A DNA stretch of 44,481 bases from Mycoplasmoidaceae bacterium. Lineage in GTDB: Bacteria; Bacillota_I; Bacilli_A; Mycoplasmatales; Mycoplasmoidaceae. The stretch covers positions 1-44,481 of the forward strand of contig JAKSVS010000005.1 of assembly GCA_024407815.1 (NCBI GenBank), written 5' to 3'. Position numbers and translations under genes: made by a program. Under the pieces are notes generated by a model. It did not search any database. It saw only the letters and a list, made by a program, of their open reading frames with translations, and was not told the DNA's origin. Positions 18,652 through 27,282 of the stretch are shown here, in pieces. Every line of letters begins with the position of its first letter. Position 1 is the stretch's first letter.

Positions 18652-19491
18652 TTGACTGTTCAAGCTAGTTTAATCTTTTCTATAGTAATGGGATCGATAA
18701 GTTTAGTTTTATCGTTATTTTATACATTTCCCCAACTCTATAGTATGTGTAAAACTAGAAATACATCTGGAGTTTCAGTTACTACGTACATTATTCATTT
18801 ACTTACTAGCTGTTTATGGACAGCATGAGCTTTTGGTTTGTTTTTTCAGTCAGCTAACTCTTATAACCCAAACAAGGGTCTAGTTGAGTTATATCGTTGA
18901 TCATTAATTCCTGCTCTTATTTTAAATTTTGTTGATGTTGTACTTATCTGTTTTGTTTTAACTTGAAAAATATTTAATATTTTTGCGTGCAAAAAATTGC
19001 AGGTTAATGAGATAAGTTTAGCTAAGCAAAGAAACCAACAAATTAACGGTTTATTTGCTCGCTATTGGTTATTTTTTGTGGCTATATTCTTAGCATTAGC
19101 GGTTGTGACTACGTCATGTTTAATTTGTTGTCTTTATGTTTTTAAAGATAATGGCGCATCATACAAATGAATTTTTCCTATTGGATTAATTGCCAGCATT
19201 ACATGAGAGGCAGTTAATTGACCGCAATTAATTAAAACTATAAGGGTTAAAGATACCACAGGTATTAGTTTATTTTGAACTATCTTCATGGCAGTTTCAT
19301 GTATTGTGACATTCTTATATGATATTAGTTTAGGAATAATCAATGGTAACTGAATTGACTTATTACCTGCACTTATATGTTCTGGTATTATTCCATCAAT
19401 TATTGAAATGGTCTTAAAAATTAATAACGTAGTTAAAGCTAAGAAGCTTGGTTTAAGTGAACTTGAATACACTAAGAAATATTTAATTTAA
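18652..19491 (+). CDS. PQ-loop membrane protein, candidate thiamine transporter
   Basis: A 279-aa, very hydrophobic protein with seven predicted membrane helices. Two PQ-loop repeats are clear: FYTFPQLYSMCKTRNTSGVS near residues 23-42 and NWPQLIKTIRVKDTTGISLF near 188-206. This is the layout of the PQ-loop/SWEET/lysosomal transporter superfamily. Start TTG 18652 is chosen because GGAG (18641-18644) lies 7 bases before it and no better start is near. The TPP riboswitch directly upstream suggests uptake of thiamine or a related compound, since mollicutes must import B1. The substrate is inferred from regulation only. Confidence 0.8.
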
Positions 19492-19590
19492 GGGTGGAGA
19501 TACTTTCGTTATATATGCACAGATAAATATCATAATATTTTGTTACCAAATCTTATATATATAATGACTGCGATTGAGTAACTAAATATT

Positions 19591-20810
19591 ATGAGTGATC
19601 AAATTATTCAAACAACTGGACAAAATAGCGAACCAGAAACCAAACCTTCATTAAATGAAGGTAATGGTAAGAAAACAAAGAAAAAAATCCTTCTAGGATG
19701 TTTATTTGGTGTATTAGGGGCTGGAGCAGTTACTGCAGGTGTAGTTGTACCATTAAAATGTTGTAATAATGGTAAAGGTCAATCTGAACTTGAATTTGGC
19801 GTAGAAGCTAAAGAATATAGTATTGATTCTGACAATAGTGTAACAATCACTATTACTTGCTCTGATACTACAAAAGAACACACACTAACAGACATCTCAC
19901 TACATAATGGAACAACTCAATTAGGAGATCCAATCAAGACAGCCACTATAACAAATGGTAAAGTTGGTGTAAAGTTTACAAACATTAGTGGCTTTACTGG
20001 TAAAACAGAAGCTGCTTATGTAACATTCAAGTATGAAGATGCTTCAAAAAAGATTGAAAACATTACTGTTAAAAAAGTTGGATCTATAACTGTTACTAGT
20101 AGTAAAGAACTTACTAATGATAATTTAACTGTCGAAGCAAAAGGCCCAGCTGGGGCTGTGTTAACTGGTCTTAAATTAGTAAAAGATAGGACTGTATGCT
20201 ACCATTAGTAGTGAAATCACCATTCCTGCAGATGGAACAATTGAATTAAAATTCACCTTTGCGGCGCATCAAGGCTACGAAGATGTTGCTGGTTTAGAGT
20301 TGGCATATTACATTGATGGTGAAAAAGCATCTAACATTACTGGTTTTAGCTATTTATTTATACCCTTATTATAAGGAGTTCGAAATCAATGAAGTTGATA
20401 TTGGATATGAAACGCCTAGACCTGGAGTTAAATCAAAAAATGCAAAATCTCTAAAGGCTGGCAAAACTTACACAACTATTGGTTTAACTGATTTATCTAC
20501 TGAAACAGAACAACAATCTTGCACTTATGGTTTTGGACTTTATAGTAGTGAAGGTACCACATTAACAGGCGGCGACATATCTCAATACATTGATCTGGAT
20601 CAGTCTACTATGTCTGCTGACTTCGAATACGGAGGCGAATCACAACATGTAGATTTCACCCTCACTAAAGATGCAAGCCTCCCAGACATTATATTTGCTG
20701 GTCGCAAATTAGTTTACGGAGGAGACATCGTAATTTCTATAACTATCTCAATAGTTATGAAGCAAGATTTAGACAACGCTTACTTGCAACTTGCTTACTT
20801 GCCAGGATAA
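19591..20810 (+). pseudogene. Frameshifted membrane-anchored surface protein
   Basis: Three successive frames make one approx. 405-aa protein. Frame 1 (19591-20208) has a polar N-terminus, a Lys-rich stop-transfer and one helix (ILLGCLFGVLGAGAVTAGVV), then KCCNN and Thr/Ser-rich beta-like repeats. Frame 2 continues as ATISSEITIPADGTIELKFT, with the shift at about 20190-20200. Frame 3 resumes as EFEINEVDIGYETPRPGVKS, with the shift at about 20340-20375, and ends at TAA 20810. The layout is that of an N-terminally anchored surface protein with an outside C-terminus. Frame 1 could still give a 205-aa protein. No repeat tract typical of phase switching is seen at the shifts. Confidence 0.65.
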
Positions 20811-20839
20811 TAAAAATCTACCCATCAAATTTACAAACT

Positions 20840-20870
20840 AGGAAATTGGTTAATCCAATTTCCTTTTTAT
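20840..20870 (+). terminator. Intrinsic terminator after the surface protein gene
   Basis: AGGAAATTGG pairs perfectly with CCAATTTCCT around TTAAT, followed by TTTTATTTT. Confidence 0.88.
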
Positions 20871-20910
20871 TTTCTAAAATAAAAAGTAATAATTAACTTA
20901 ATAAAGAATT

Positions 20911-21633
20911 ATGGCTAACCAACAACCAAATAAAAAACTTAAAATTAAAGTTTTAATATCAATTATTACTAATTTAGTAATAATTGGTTTTACTATTTGA
21001 GGAATAGTCAATTCATACCTAACAAATCATGGTTTTAATAAATGATATAGTAGATATAAACTTTTAACATTTGATTCTAATATTATTGCTGCACTGGCAG
21101 CAATAATCTACATATGCTTTGCTATCATATTCTTAACTAACAACAATAAACAAATTAAATCGTTTGTTTTAATTTGTAAATTTACAGCAACAAGCTTACT
21201 AGGTGCAGTAATGATAGTAGTATTTGGTGCCGCTATTGCTGCACTTATTAAACCAGAATGGCAAGAGTCAACTAAATATATATTTAAGGACTATAATCTT
21301 CCCTTTCATGTTATTAACCCAATAATAGCCATTCTTTCCTTCCTATTCTTAGAAAATACCAATAAGATTAAATTAAAACAAACAACATTTAGTCTAATTG
21401 TTCCTTTTATCTATTCAATCTTTTACTTAATCCTAAGCTTTAGCCATTTAGCAAATGGATCTATTGATCCAACATTTGATCCATATCAAATCTTTGCTAT
21501 TGTTACAAGCTTGGGACTAAATGTTTATGTTTTTGTCCCATTTGTTTTAATTTTCTTTATTGGTTTTAGCTATTTAATAACATGAGTGCTATGATTGGCA
21601 AATAGAAAACTATCTTTTAATATAGCACTTTAA
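20911..21633 (+). CDS. Multi-helix membrane protein, Pr6Pr-like
   Basis: A 240-aa protein with about six membrane helices: residues 13-32 (VLISIITNLVIIGFTIWGIV), about 52-72, 84-108, 127-145, 155-175 and 195-222. Charged loops have YSRYKLLTF after helix 1 and HVINPIIAILSFLFLE in helix 4, which resembles the Pr6Pr (FAR-17a/AIG1-like) family of integral membrane proteins. That match is from pattern memory. UGA codons are Trp, including WVLWLANRKL at the end. It stands between two terminators, so it is its own unit. Function unknown. Confidence 0.65.
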
Positions 21634-21667
21634 TTCATATTAAACTTATAAATGAAAAAACAAAGCC

Positions 21668-21697
21668 ATAAATTTGTCGATGACAAATTTATTTTTG
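21668..21697 (+). terminator. Intrinsic terminator before ackA
   Basis: ATAAATTTGTC pairs with GACAAATTTAT around a 3-base loop (GAT), followed by TTTTTG. The ackA -10 box TATAAT follows at 21705-21710. Confidence 0.8.
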
Positions 21698-21736
21698 TAA
21701 ATGTTATAATTTAAGTATTAAATTATAAGGACATAT

Positions 21737-22924
21737 ATGAACAAGAAAATATTAGTTATTAATGCTGGTTCTAGCTCAATTAAATTTAAAGTTTATAATT
21801 TTGATGATTTAAAAGAACTTGCTAATGGTTTATGCGAAAGAATCTTTGTTGATGGACACATCAAAGCAAAAACTACCGAAGGTAAAGTTATTGAAAAAGA
21901 TGCTTCCATGCCAGACCACACTGCTGCAGTAAAAATTGCTCTCGATGCGCTTAAAGAACTTAAGATAATTGAAGATTTAAATGACATTGTCGGTATTGGC
22001 CACAGAATTGCAATGGGTGGTAAGTTCTTTAAGCAATCAACAATTGTTGATGATGAAAAGATTTTAAATAAAGCAATTGAATATGGTAAGATTGCCCCTC
22101 TTCACAATCCATGTGAAACAACAGTTATTAAAGTATTTAAGAAATTAGTTCCAAACGCTTACAATGTAGGTGTATTTGATACTTCATACCATTCAACTAT
22201 TCCTGCTGTTAACTCTGATTACTGTTTAGATCGAAAAACAACAGATCAATATGAAATTAAGAAGTATGGTTTTCACGGTACTAGCTATAGATATATAGCT
22301 AAAAAGATGGAAACAGTTTTATCAAAGAAGAATCCAAACTTAATTATTTGTCATATTGGTAATGGTGCATCAATATGTGCTGTTAAAGATAGCAAGTCAT
22401 TTGATACTACAATGGGATTAAGCCCATTGCAAGGCTTAATTATGGGTACAAGATGTGGCGATATTGACGCATCAGTTTGCACTTACCTTTTAACCCAAGG
22501 GTTAAGTGGTGAACAAATTAATGCTGAGCTTAACAAAAAAGCTGGTTTTCTAGGAATAACTGGTTCGAGTGATTCTCGAGACGTAATAGCAATGATGAAC
22601 AAAGGTGATGCAAATGCTAAACTAGCTAGAGAAATCCAACTTCAAAGAATAGCTAACTATGTTGTACAATATGCGAACGAACTTGGTAAAGTTGATGCTA
22701 TCGTATTTACAGCTGGTTGCGGTGAAAACGATCCAGATCTTCTTGAAGGTGTCTGCGATAGAATTAAATTAATTAATTTGAAATACGACTCAAAGAAGAA
22801 CCATGAGAAGTATGGAGACTACCTAGAAGTTACTGATAATGGTTCTGATACAAGAATATTTAGAGTTAGAACAAACGAAGAATTAATGATTGCTGGTGAT
22901 GTTAAAGCTTTAGCAAAAAAATAA
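21737..22924 (+). CDS. ackA: Acetate kinase
   Basis: A 395-aa ASKHA-fold enzyme that makes ATP and acetate from acetyl phosphate, the last step of the acetate branch of fermentation. Motifs: INAGSSSIKFKVY at the start, GHRIAMGGKFF near 91, FDTSYHSTIP near 150, YGFHGTSYRYIAKKM near 175, LGNG-equivalent CHIGNGASICAV near 205, and MGTRCGDIDASV near 240. Length fits the family. SD AAGGA lies 6 bases before the ATG. No pta gene is adjacent. Confidence 0.97.
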   Translation: MNKKILVINAGSSSIKFKVYNFDDLKELANGLCERIFVDGHIKAKTTEGKVIEKDASMPDHTAAVKIALDALKELKIIEDLNDIVGIGHRIAMGGKFFKQSTIVDDEKILNKAIEYGKIAPLHNPCETTVIKVFKKLVPNAYNVGVFDTSYHSTIPAVNSDYCLDRKTTDQYEIKKYGFHGTSYRYIAKKMETVLSKKNPNLIICHIGNGASICAVKDSKSFDTTMGLSPLQGLIMGTRCGDIDASVCTYLLTQGLSGEQINAELNKKAGFLGITGSSDSRDVIAMMNKGDANAKLAREIQLQRIANYVVQYANELGKVDAIVFTAGCGENDPDLLEGVCDRIKLINLKYDSKKNHEKYGDYLEVTDNGSDTRIFRVRTNEELMIAGDVKALAKK

Positions 22925-22950
22925 AACACTATATGTGTTCTTTATTTTTC
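22925..22950 (+). terminator. Weak terminator hairpin after ackA
   Basis: AACAC and GTGTT form a short stem around TATAT followed by CTTTATTTTT. It meets the end of the convergent 102-aa gene. Confidence 0.45.
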
Positions 22951-23258
22951 TAACATTCTAAGTTATTAAGTTTGATAACTCGAGCTAACAACTTATGATC
23001 TTTAGTTTGATTTTTCTGAAGTTTCTTTAACAACTTATGATCTTTTTGCAGCAGCTCATGATCTTTTTTCTGATTTTCTTCAATTTTTGTCAATCTGTCA
23101 AGAATTAGATCCAATTTGTTGTTTCTTGGTGGTTTAGGTTTTCTTGGTCCACCTCCACCATATGGTCTACTTACTTTAATGTTTGTTGTATAAGATTGCA
23201 TATTTTTATCAGCTAAGATCGATTTAAGTTTACCAACTGTTATTTTATCAGTTTTCAT
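22950..23258 (-). CDS. Coiled-coil protein, unknown function (family A, copy 2)
   Basis: A 102-aa protein related by its C-terminal half to the gene at 17991-18296. The N-terminus is KITVGKLKSILADKNMQSYT, followed by a Gly/Pro-rich linker (YGGGGPRKPKPPRNN) and a coiled coil RLTKIEENQKKDHELLQKD in which KDHxLL is repeated three times (residues about 74-96). SD AGGAGGTG precedes the ATG. The promoter-like element seen at ruvA lies at 23321-23360, and the leader between holds GATAAC-GTA-GTTATC, a perfect short palindrome. Function unknown. Confidence 0.75.
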   Translation of the reverse strand: MKTDKITVGKLKSILADKNMQSYTTNIKVSRPYGGGGPRKPKPPRNNKLDLILDRLTKIEENQKKDHELLQKDHKLLKKLQKNQTKDHKLLARVIKLNNLEC

Positions 23259-23320
23259 TATATGTACACCTCCTGTTATGAAACGATAAAATTGGTGATA
23301 ACGTAGTTATCTCCCACATA

Positions 23321-23360
23321 TACTTTTGCAAAAAAACCAAAAAATTTCCGAAAAAAATAG
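23321..23360 (-). promoter_or_regulatory. Third copy of the ruvA-type promoter element
   Basis: On the minus strand it reads TTTTTTCGGAAATTTTTTGG, then a T7 run, GCAAA and AGTATA. It matches the elements before ruvA and the 101-aa gene, but without the hairpin terminator that accompanies those copies. It lies about 60 bases before the start of the 102-aa gene. Confidence 0.55.
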
Positions 23361-23416
23361 TTGTCAATTTTTCAAAAAAATAGAATGATTATGAATAACA
23401 AAATATAGAAGGAATT

Positions 23417-23615
23417 ACGGCACAGAAATATTGTCCAAATTGCGATATGGTAGTAAATACACACATGACTGGTGGTCAAGTTATGTTATTTATTTTTTTA
23501 TTCTTGATTAGGGTTTTTTCCTGACATTTTATATGCTTTATTTCATTCAAAGAAATGTCCATCGTGCAGGTATCGATGCATATCGGTGCGAAAAGCTCCA
23601 TCTAATGATGAATAA
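23417..23615 (+). pseudogene. Decayed zinc-ribbon membrane protein
   Basis: With ACG at 23417 in place of ATG and SD AAGGAAT just before it, the frame reads (M)AQKYCPNCDMVVNTHMTGGQ and then VMLFIFLFLI. After a one-base shift near the T6 run at about 23510-23520 it continues PDILYALFHSKKCPSCRYRC to TAA 23615. Two CPxC knuckles flank a membrane helix, like small zinc-ribbon membrane proteins. A lost start codon plus a frameshift indicate a dead gene, though ACG or a nearby ATT could still start weakly. Confidence 0.55.
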
Positions 23616-23645
23616 AAATTAAAATTATTACTTAATGTGAAAAAG

Positions 23646-23671
23646 AAAAAGAGGGTAACCCCTCTTTTTTT
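23646..23671. terminator. Bidirectional terminator
   Basis: AAAAAGAGGG pairs with CCCTCTTTTT around TAAC. It serves the zinc-ribbon remnant (plus) and the Lys/Cys-rich gene (minus). Confidence 0.82.
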
Positions 23672-23677
23672 TAGAAA

Positions 23678-23812
23678 CTATCTTTTGTGTTTCTTGCAGC
23701 AACATTTTTTACCGCACCTACAGCTTTTCTTAGCTGGCTTCTTAGCAGCTTTCTTAGCTACTTTTTTAGTACGTTTCTTTGCTACTTTTTTTGTTTTTTT
23801 CTTTACAGCCAT
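23678..23812 (-). CDS. Lys/Cys-rich basic peptide, histone-tail-like
   Basis: A 44-aa protein made of AKK-type repeats (VKKKTKKVAKKRTKKVAKK, AAKKPAKK) ending in a cysteine cluster, SCRCGKKCCCKKHKR. It has its own -10 TATAAT (23835-23840, minus) and SD AAAGG before the ATG. The tail resembles eukaryotic H1 tails and the basic extension of L28 in this window. DNA or RNA binding with metal coordination by five cysteines is inferred. Short length is a caution, but promoter, SD and terminator all fit. Confidence 0.7.
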   Translation of the reverse strand: MAVKKKTKKVAKKRTKKVAKKAAKKPAKKSCRCGKKCCCKKHKR

Positions 23813-23834
23813 TTTTATTTTCCTTTACTTTTTT

Positions 23835-23840
23835 ATTATA
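23835..23840 (-). promoter_or_regulatory. -10 box of the Lys/Cys-rich peptide gene
   Basis: TATAAT on the minus strand, 22 bases before the ATG, with SD AAAGG between. Confidence 0.55.
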
Positions 23841-23896
23841 TGGGAAGAATTAAAAAATCGAGAAAAAAATCACTTTTTTTCGATTTATTACAAAAA

Positions 23897-26467
23897 TTAT
23901 TTATTTAAAGATTGGAGAATTTGTTCTTTTTCAGCTTGATATTTTGCAAGCTTATCTTTCTCAGCTTGAACCTTTTCAGCTGGTGCTTTGGCGACAAAGT
24001 TTTGATTTGCTAATAAACCTTGAGCTCGTTGAATTTCAAATTCAACTTCTTGTAAACGTTTTGCTAATTGTTCGCTCTTATTTTCTTGTTCAGCTAGGCA
24101 AATAATTCCATCTTCGATAACTAGAGCTGATGTTCCATCAGGCTTTGCCTTAACTAAGTTATTTATCTTAAGATTGAATATCGCTAATAATTTGTTCAAA
24201 GCTTTGACATCTAGTTCATCGTTGGCTACGTAATCAAAACTTATTTCATTCTTTCCTGATAAAGAATGTTTAATACGATAATCACGTAAACAATTTGTTA
24301 TGTTAGCAAAATGTTTCATCAAAACACGATTAAACTCATATTTAATTCTTAATGGTTTAACATTTGTGAACCAAATGAATTTGTGGTTTATATCATAGAA
24401 AAGATAATCGGCCATTGCTGGAGCAATTGGGTAAAACAATTTCAAGAATTCATCAAAGATGAAAAGAGCTACAGCTTTTTGTCGTTTTGCTTTCTTTGGA
24501 TTATTAAGGTTAACCTTAATGAATTCAAGATATTGATTACAGAAATCATTTCAGAAACAATCAATTAATGCTTTGTTGGCAACGGTGAAATCATATTTGT
24601 CATACAACGGTAAAACGTATTCGATTAATTTATTTAATTTGTCTAACATTCAACAGTCAAATTCATTCAAGCCTTCGGCTCTGAATCTAACTTTCTGACC
24701 AGAAATTAAATTGTATGAGTTTCAAATTTTATTTAAAACTCCCCAATAATATTTAATCTTCTCTTCGTTGAAACGAAGATCTTCTCCCATTGTTGCACTA
24801 GATGTAAAATACATCTTAAGTGCGTCAGATCCGTACTTACTAATCAAATCGTTTGGGTCAACACCGTTGCCTAATGATTTAGACATCTTGCGGTCTTGCA
24901 AGTCCCTAACTAATCCATGGATTAATACTTGATTAAATGGTAGCTTTTTGCTTCAGTTGCTACACATAGTCATCATTCTAGCAACTCAGAAGAACAAAAT
25001 ATCATAAGCAGTAACTAATAAACTAGTTGGATAAAAATCTTTATATTCTTTTTCATTTCTCCAACTTGTACAAACAAGTGGCCATAGTCCCGAAGAGAAT
25101 CAAGTATCAAGTACATCTTGATCTTGAACTCATTTATCCATATCTTTTGGTGGTTTAGCACTAACTAAAATTTTACCATTTTTCTTGTTGTAGTAAACTG
25201 GCAATTGGTGGCCTCACCATAATTGTCTAGAAATACACCAATCTTGAATGTTGTTCATTCAAGTTAGTAGTGCATCGTTAAATCTAGGTGGAACAAATTC
25301 CACACCTTTATTTTTACTTTGTCATTCAATTATTTTTTGAGCAAGTGGTTGCATTCTTACGAATCATTGTTTAGATAAGAATGGTTCAACCACAGTATTT
25401 GTTCTTTCTGAATAACCAACATTGTTTACAATGTCTTCAATCTTTTCAACACAACCATTTTCGGTTAGTGCTTGAACTAATTGGTTACGGCATTCTTTTG
25501 TTGTTAAATCTTTATAAGATTTACCATTGAAGTCAATAGCGTTATCGTTCATGGTTCCATTAGGATTTAGAACGTTGTGGTAAAGAATAATCTTATTTTT
25601 CTTTGCAAGCGCGTAATCATTAAAGTCATGAGCGGGTGTACATTTCATAATACCCGTACCAAAGCCCAATTCAACATACTCATCAACAATTATTGGTAAT
25701 TGTTTACCGTTAGCTGGGTTAATTGCTGTTTTGCCAATATATTTAGCATTCTTTTCATCTTTTGGATTGATAACAAGACAAACATCACCAAACATTGTTT
25801 CTGGTCTTGTTGTGGCAACTATTAGTGATTCATCACTATCAGTAAGTTTGTATTTAAAGTAATACATCTTGCTGTTAGTTTCTTTATAAATAACTTCAAT
25901 ATCAGAAATTGCTGTTTGTAATTGAGTGTCTCAATTAACAAGCTTGTAATCTTGATAAATTAAACCTTGCTTGTAAGCATCAACAAATCAATCTGTTACT
26001 GCTTGATGAACATGTTCATCCATTGTAAAACATTGACTTTTATAACTAAAAGCCAAATTAAGATCTTCTCATTGCTTTGCAATGAAAGCTCTTTGTTGGT
26101 TTGATCATTCACCTAACTTGACCAAGAATTGGTCACGTCCAAGATCAAATCTTGTTTTGCCTTCGGTTTCTTTTAAAATCTTTTCGTATTTAGTTTGGGT
26201 TGCAATACTTGCATGATCCATACCAGAAATTCACAAGGTATTAAAACCTTGTAAATGTTTGTATCTAATTACAGCATCTTGCAAGCTAACATCTCATGCA
26301 TGACCTAAGTGCAACTTACCGGTAATATTTGGGGGAGGTAGAATAATAGAAAATTTAGGACCCTTAGAATATTTACGATATTCGTAAAAATCCTTATCTT
26401 TTAATAATTCTTTAACCTTAGCCTCTACATGGGCTGGGTTATATTTCTTGTTATCAATCTCACTCAT
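23897..26467 (-). CDS. valS: Valyl-tRNA synthetase
   Basis: An 856-aa class I synthetase. HIGH is [16 protein letters not shown] near residue 45-57, [10 protein letters not shown] follows, the editing domain has [10 protein letters not shown] near 220, and KMSKS is [16 protein letters not shown] near 527. The C-terminal coiled-coil arm ([20 protein letters not shown]) binds tRNA. The frame is open with many UGA Trp codons and no shift over 2.5 kb. The ATG is 4 bases after the engB stop. Confidence 0.97.
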
Positions 26468-26471
26468 ATGA

Positions 26472-27044
26472 TTATTTTAACTTTTTAGTTAAGCTATTCA
26501 TTAGCCTTTTTATATAAGAAATATTTAATTTCTTAATTGCTGATACAGGAATAAGGTTTTCTGATTTTGTGCCAATTTCTTTAGCAATTTTATTCTTATT
26601 ATTATCAAAATAAGATTTTGCTACTTTATCAACTTTATTTAAAACTATGTAAACGTTTTTAAAACGTTTTGTTATGCTTTTATAAACGTCTTTGTCCATT
26701 TGGGTAATATGCGAGATATCGCATATTTGGAAAACACAAAATAGATTTGGTCTATTAGATAAATAATCAACGATTATTTGGTTAATCTCGTAATGTTTCT
26801 GCTTAGATACTTTAGCATATCCATAACCTGGTAAATCAACAATTCGATAATCACCAAAATCGAACACATTTATTAATTGTGTTCGTCCTGGTTGTTTAGA
26901 TGTTCGAGCAATGGCTGAATTTGCTAAAGCATTAATTAATGTTGATTTGCCAACATTACTTCGTCCAACAAAACAAAATTCAGTTACTCGATCATCAATG
27001 TTGATAGAATCAACATTATTTGCTGATTTGATTAAACGAGCCAT
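26472..27044 (-). CDS. engB: Ribosome-biogenesis GTPase EngB/YsxC
   Basis: A 190-aa small GTPase needed for late 50S assembly in bacteria. G1 is FVGRSNVGKSTLINAL near 27, G2 TSKQPGRTQ, G3 VDLPGYGYAKV near 73, G4 NKVDK near 137, and G5 PVSAIK near 170. The ATG at 27044 is favoured over an upstream TTG because it overlaps the yneF stop by one base (TAATG). Confidence 0.93.
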   Translation of the reverse strand: MARLIKSANNVDSINIDDRVTEFCFVGRSNVGKSTLINALANSAIARTSKQPGRTQLINVFDFGDYRIVDLPGYGYAKVSKQKHYEINQIIVDYLSNRPNLFCVFQICDISHITQMDKDVYKSITKRFKNVYIVLNKVDKVAKSYFDNNKNKIAKEIGTKSENLIPVSAIKKLNISYIKRLMNSLTKKLK

Positions 27045-27274
27045 TATTTTTGTTGTTTTTGCATGTGTTGTCAAATTTGATTTACTCTAGCTTCATTTGG
27101 ATGTTGTCCACATTGAGTAAGCAAATCTCTGATTTGATCTTTGGTAATAATTGGATTTTCTTTAAGTTGTTTCTTAAGGTATCTTTGCCCAATGACAAAC
27201 CCAATTATTATTCCAATAATAATTCCGGCAATAGATACTCCTGCTGCTAATCCTGCGATTGCACCTGCTGACAT
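27044..27274 (-). CDS. UPF0154 (YneF-like) small membrane protein
   Basis: A 76-aa protein with one N-terminal membrane helix rich in Gly/Ile (ISIAGIIIGIIIGFVIGQRY-like segment, residues about 8-30), then a cytoplasmic helix with PIITKDQIRDLLTQCGQHPNE, the hallmark of UPF0154. A UGA (Trp) lies 12 codons before the true stop. SD TAGGAG precedes the ATG. Function unknown. It lies between tkt and engB in one operon. Confidence 0.82.
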
Positions 27275-27282
27275 ATTTACTC

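Noticed and set aside
19134..19472. 112-aa minus-strand ORF
   Set aside because: It is antisense to the PQ-loop gene, whose plus frame is supported by repeats, riboswitch and SD.
23637..23939. 100-aa plus ORF rich in Phe/Leu
   Set aside because: It reads through the terminator and the complement of Lys codons of the basic peptide gene; composition is a mirror artefact.
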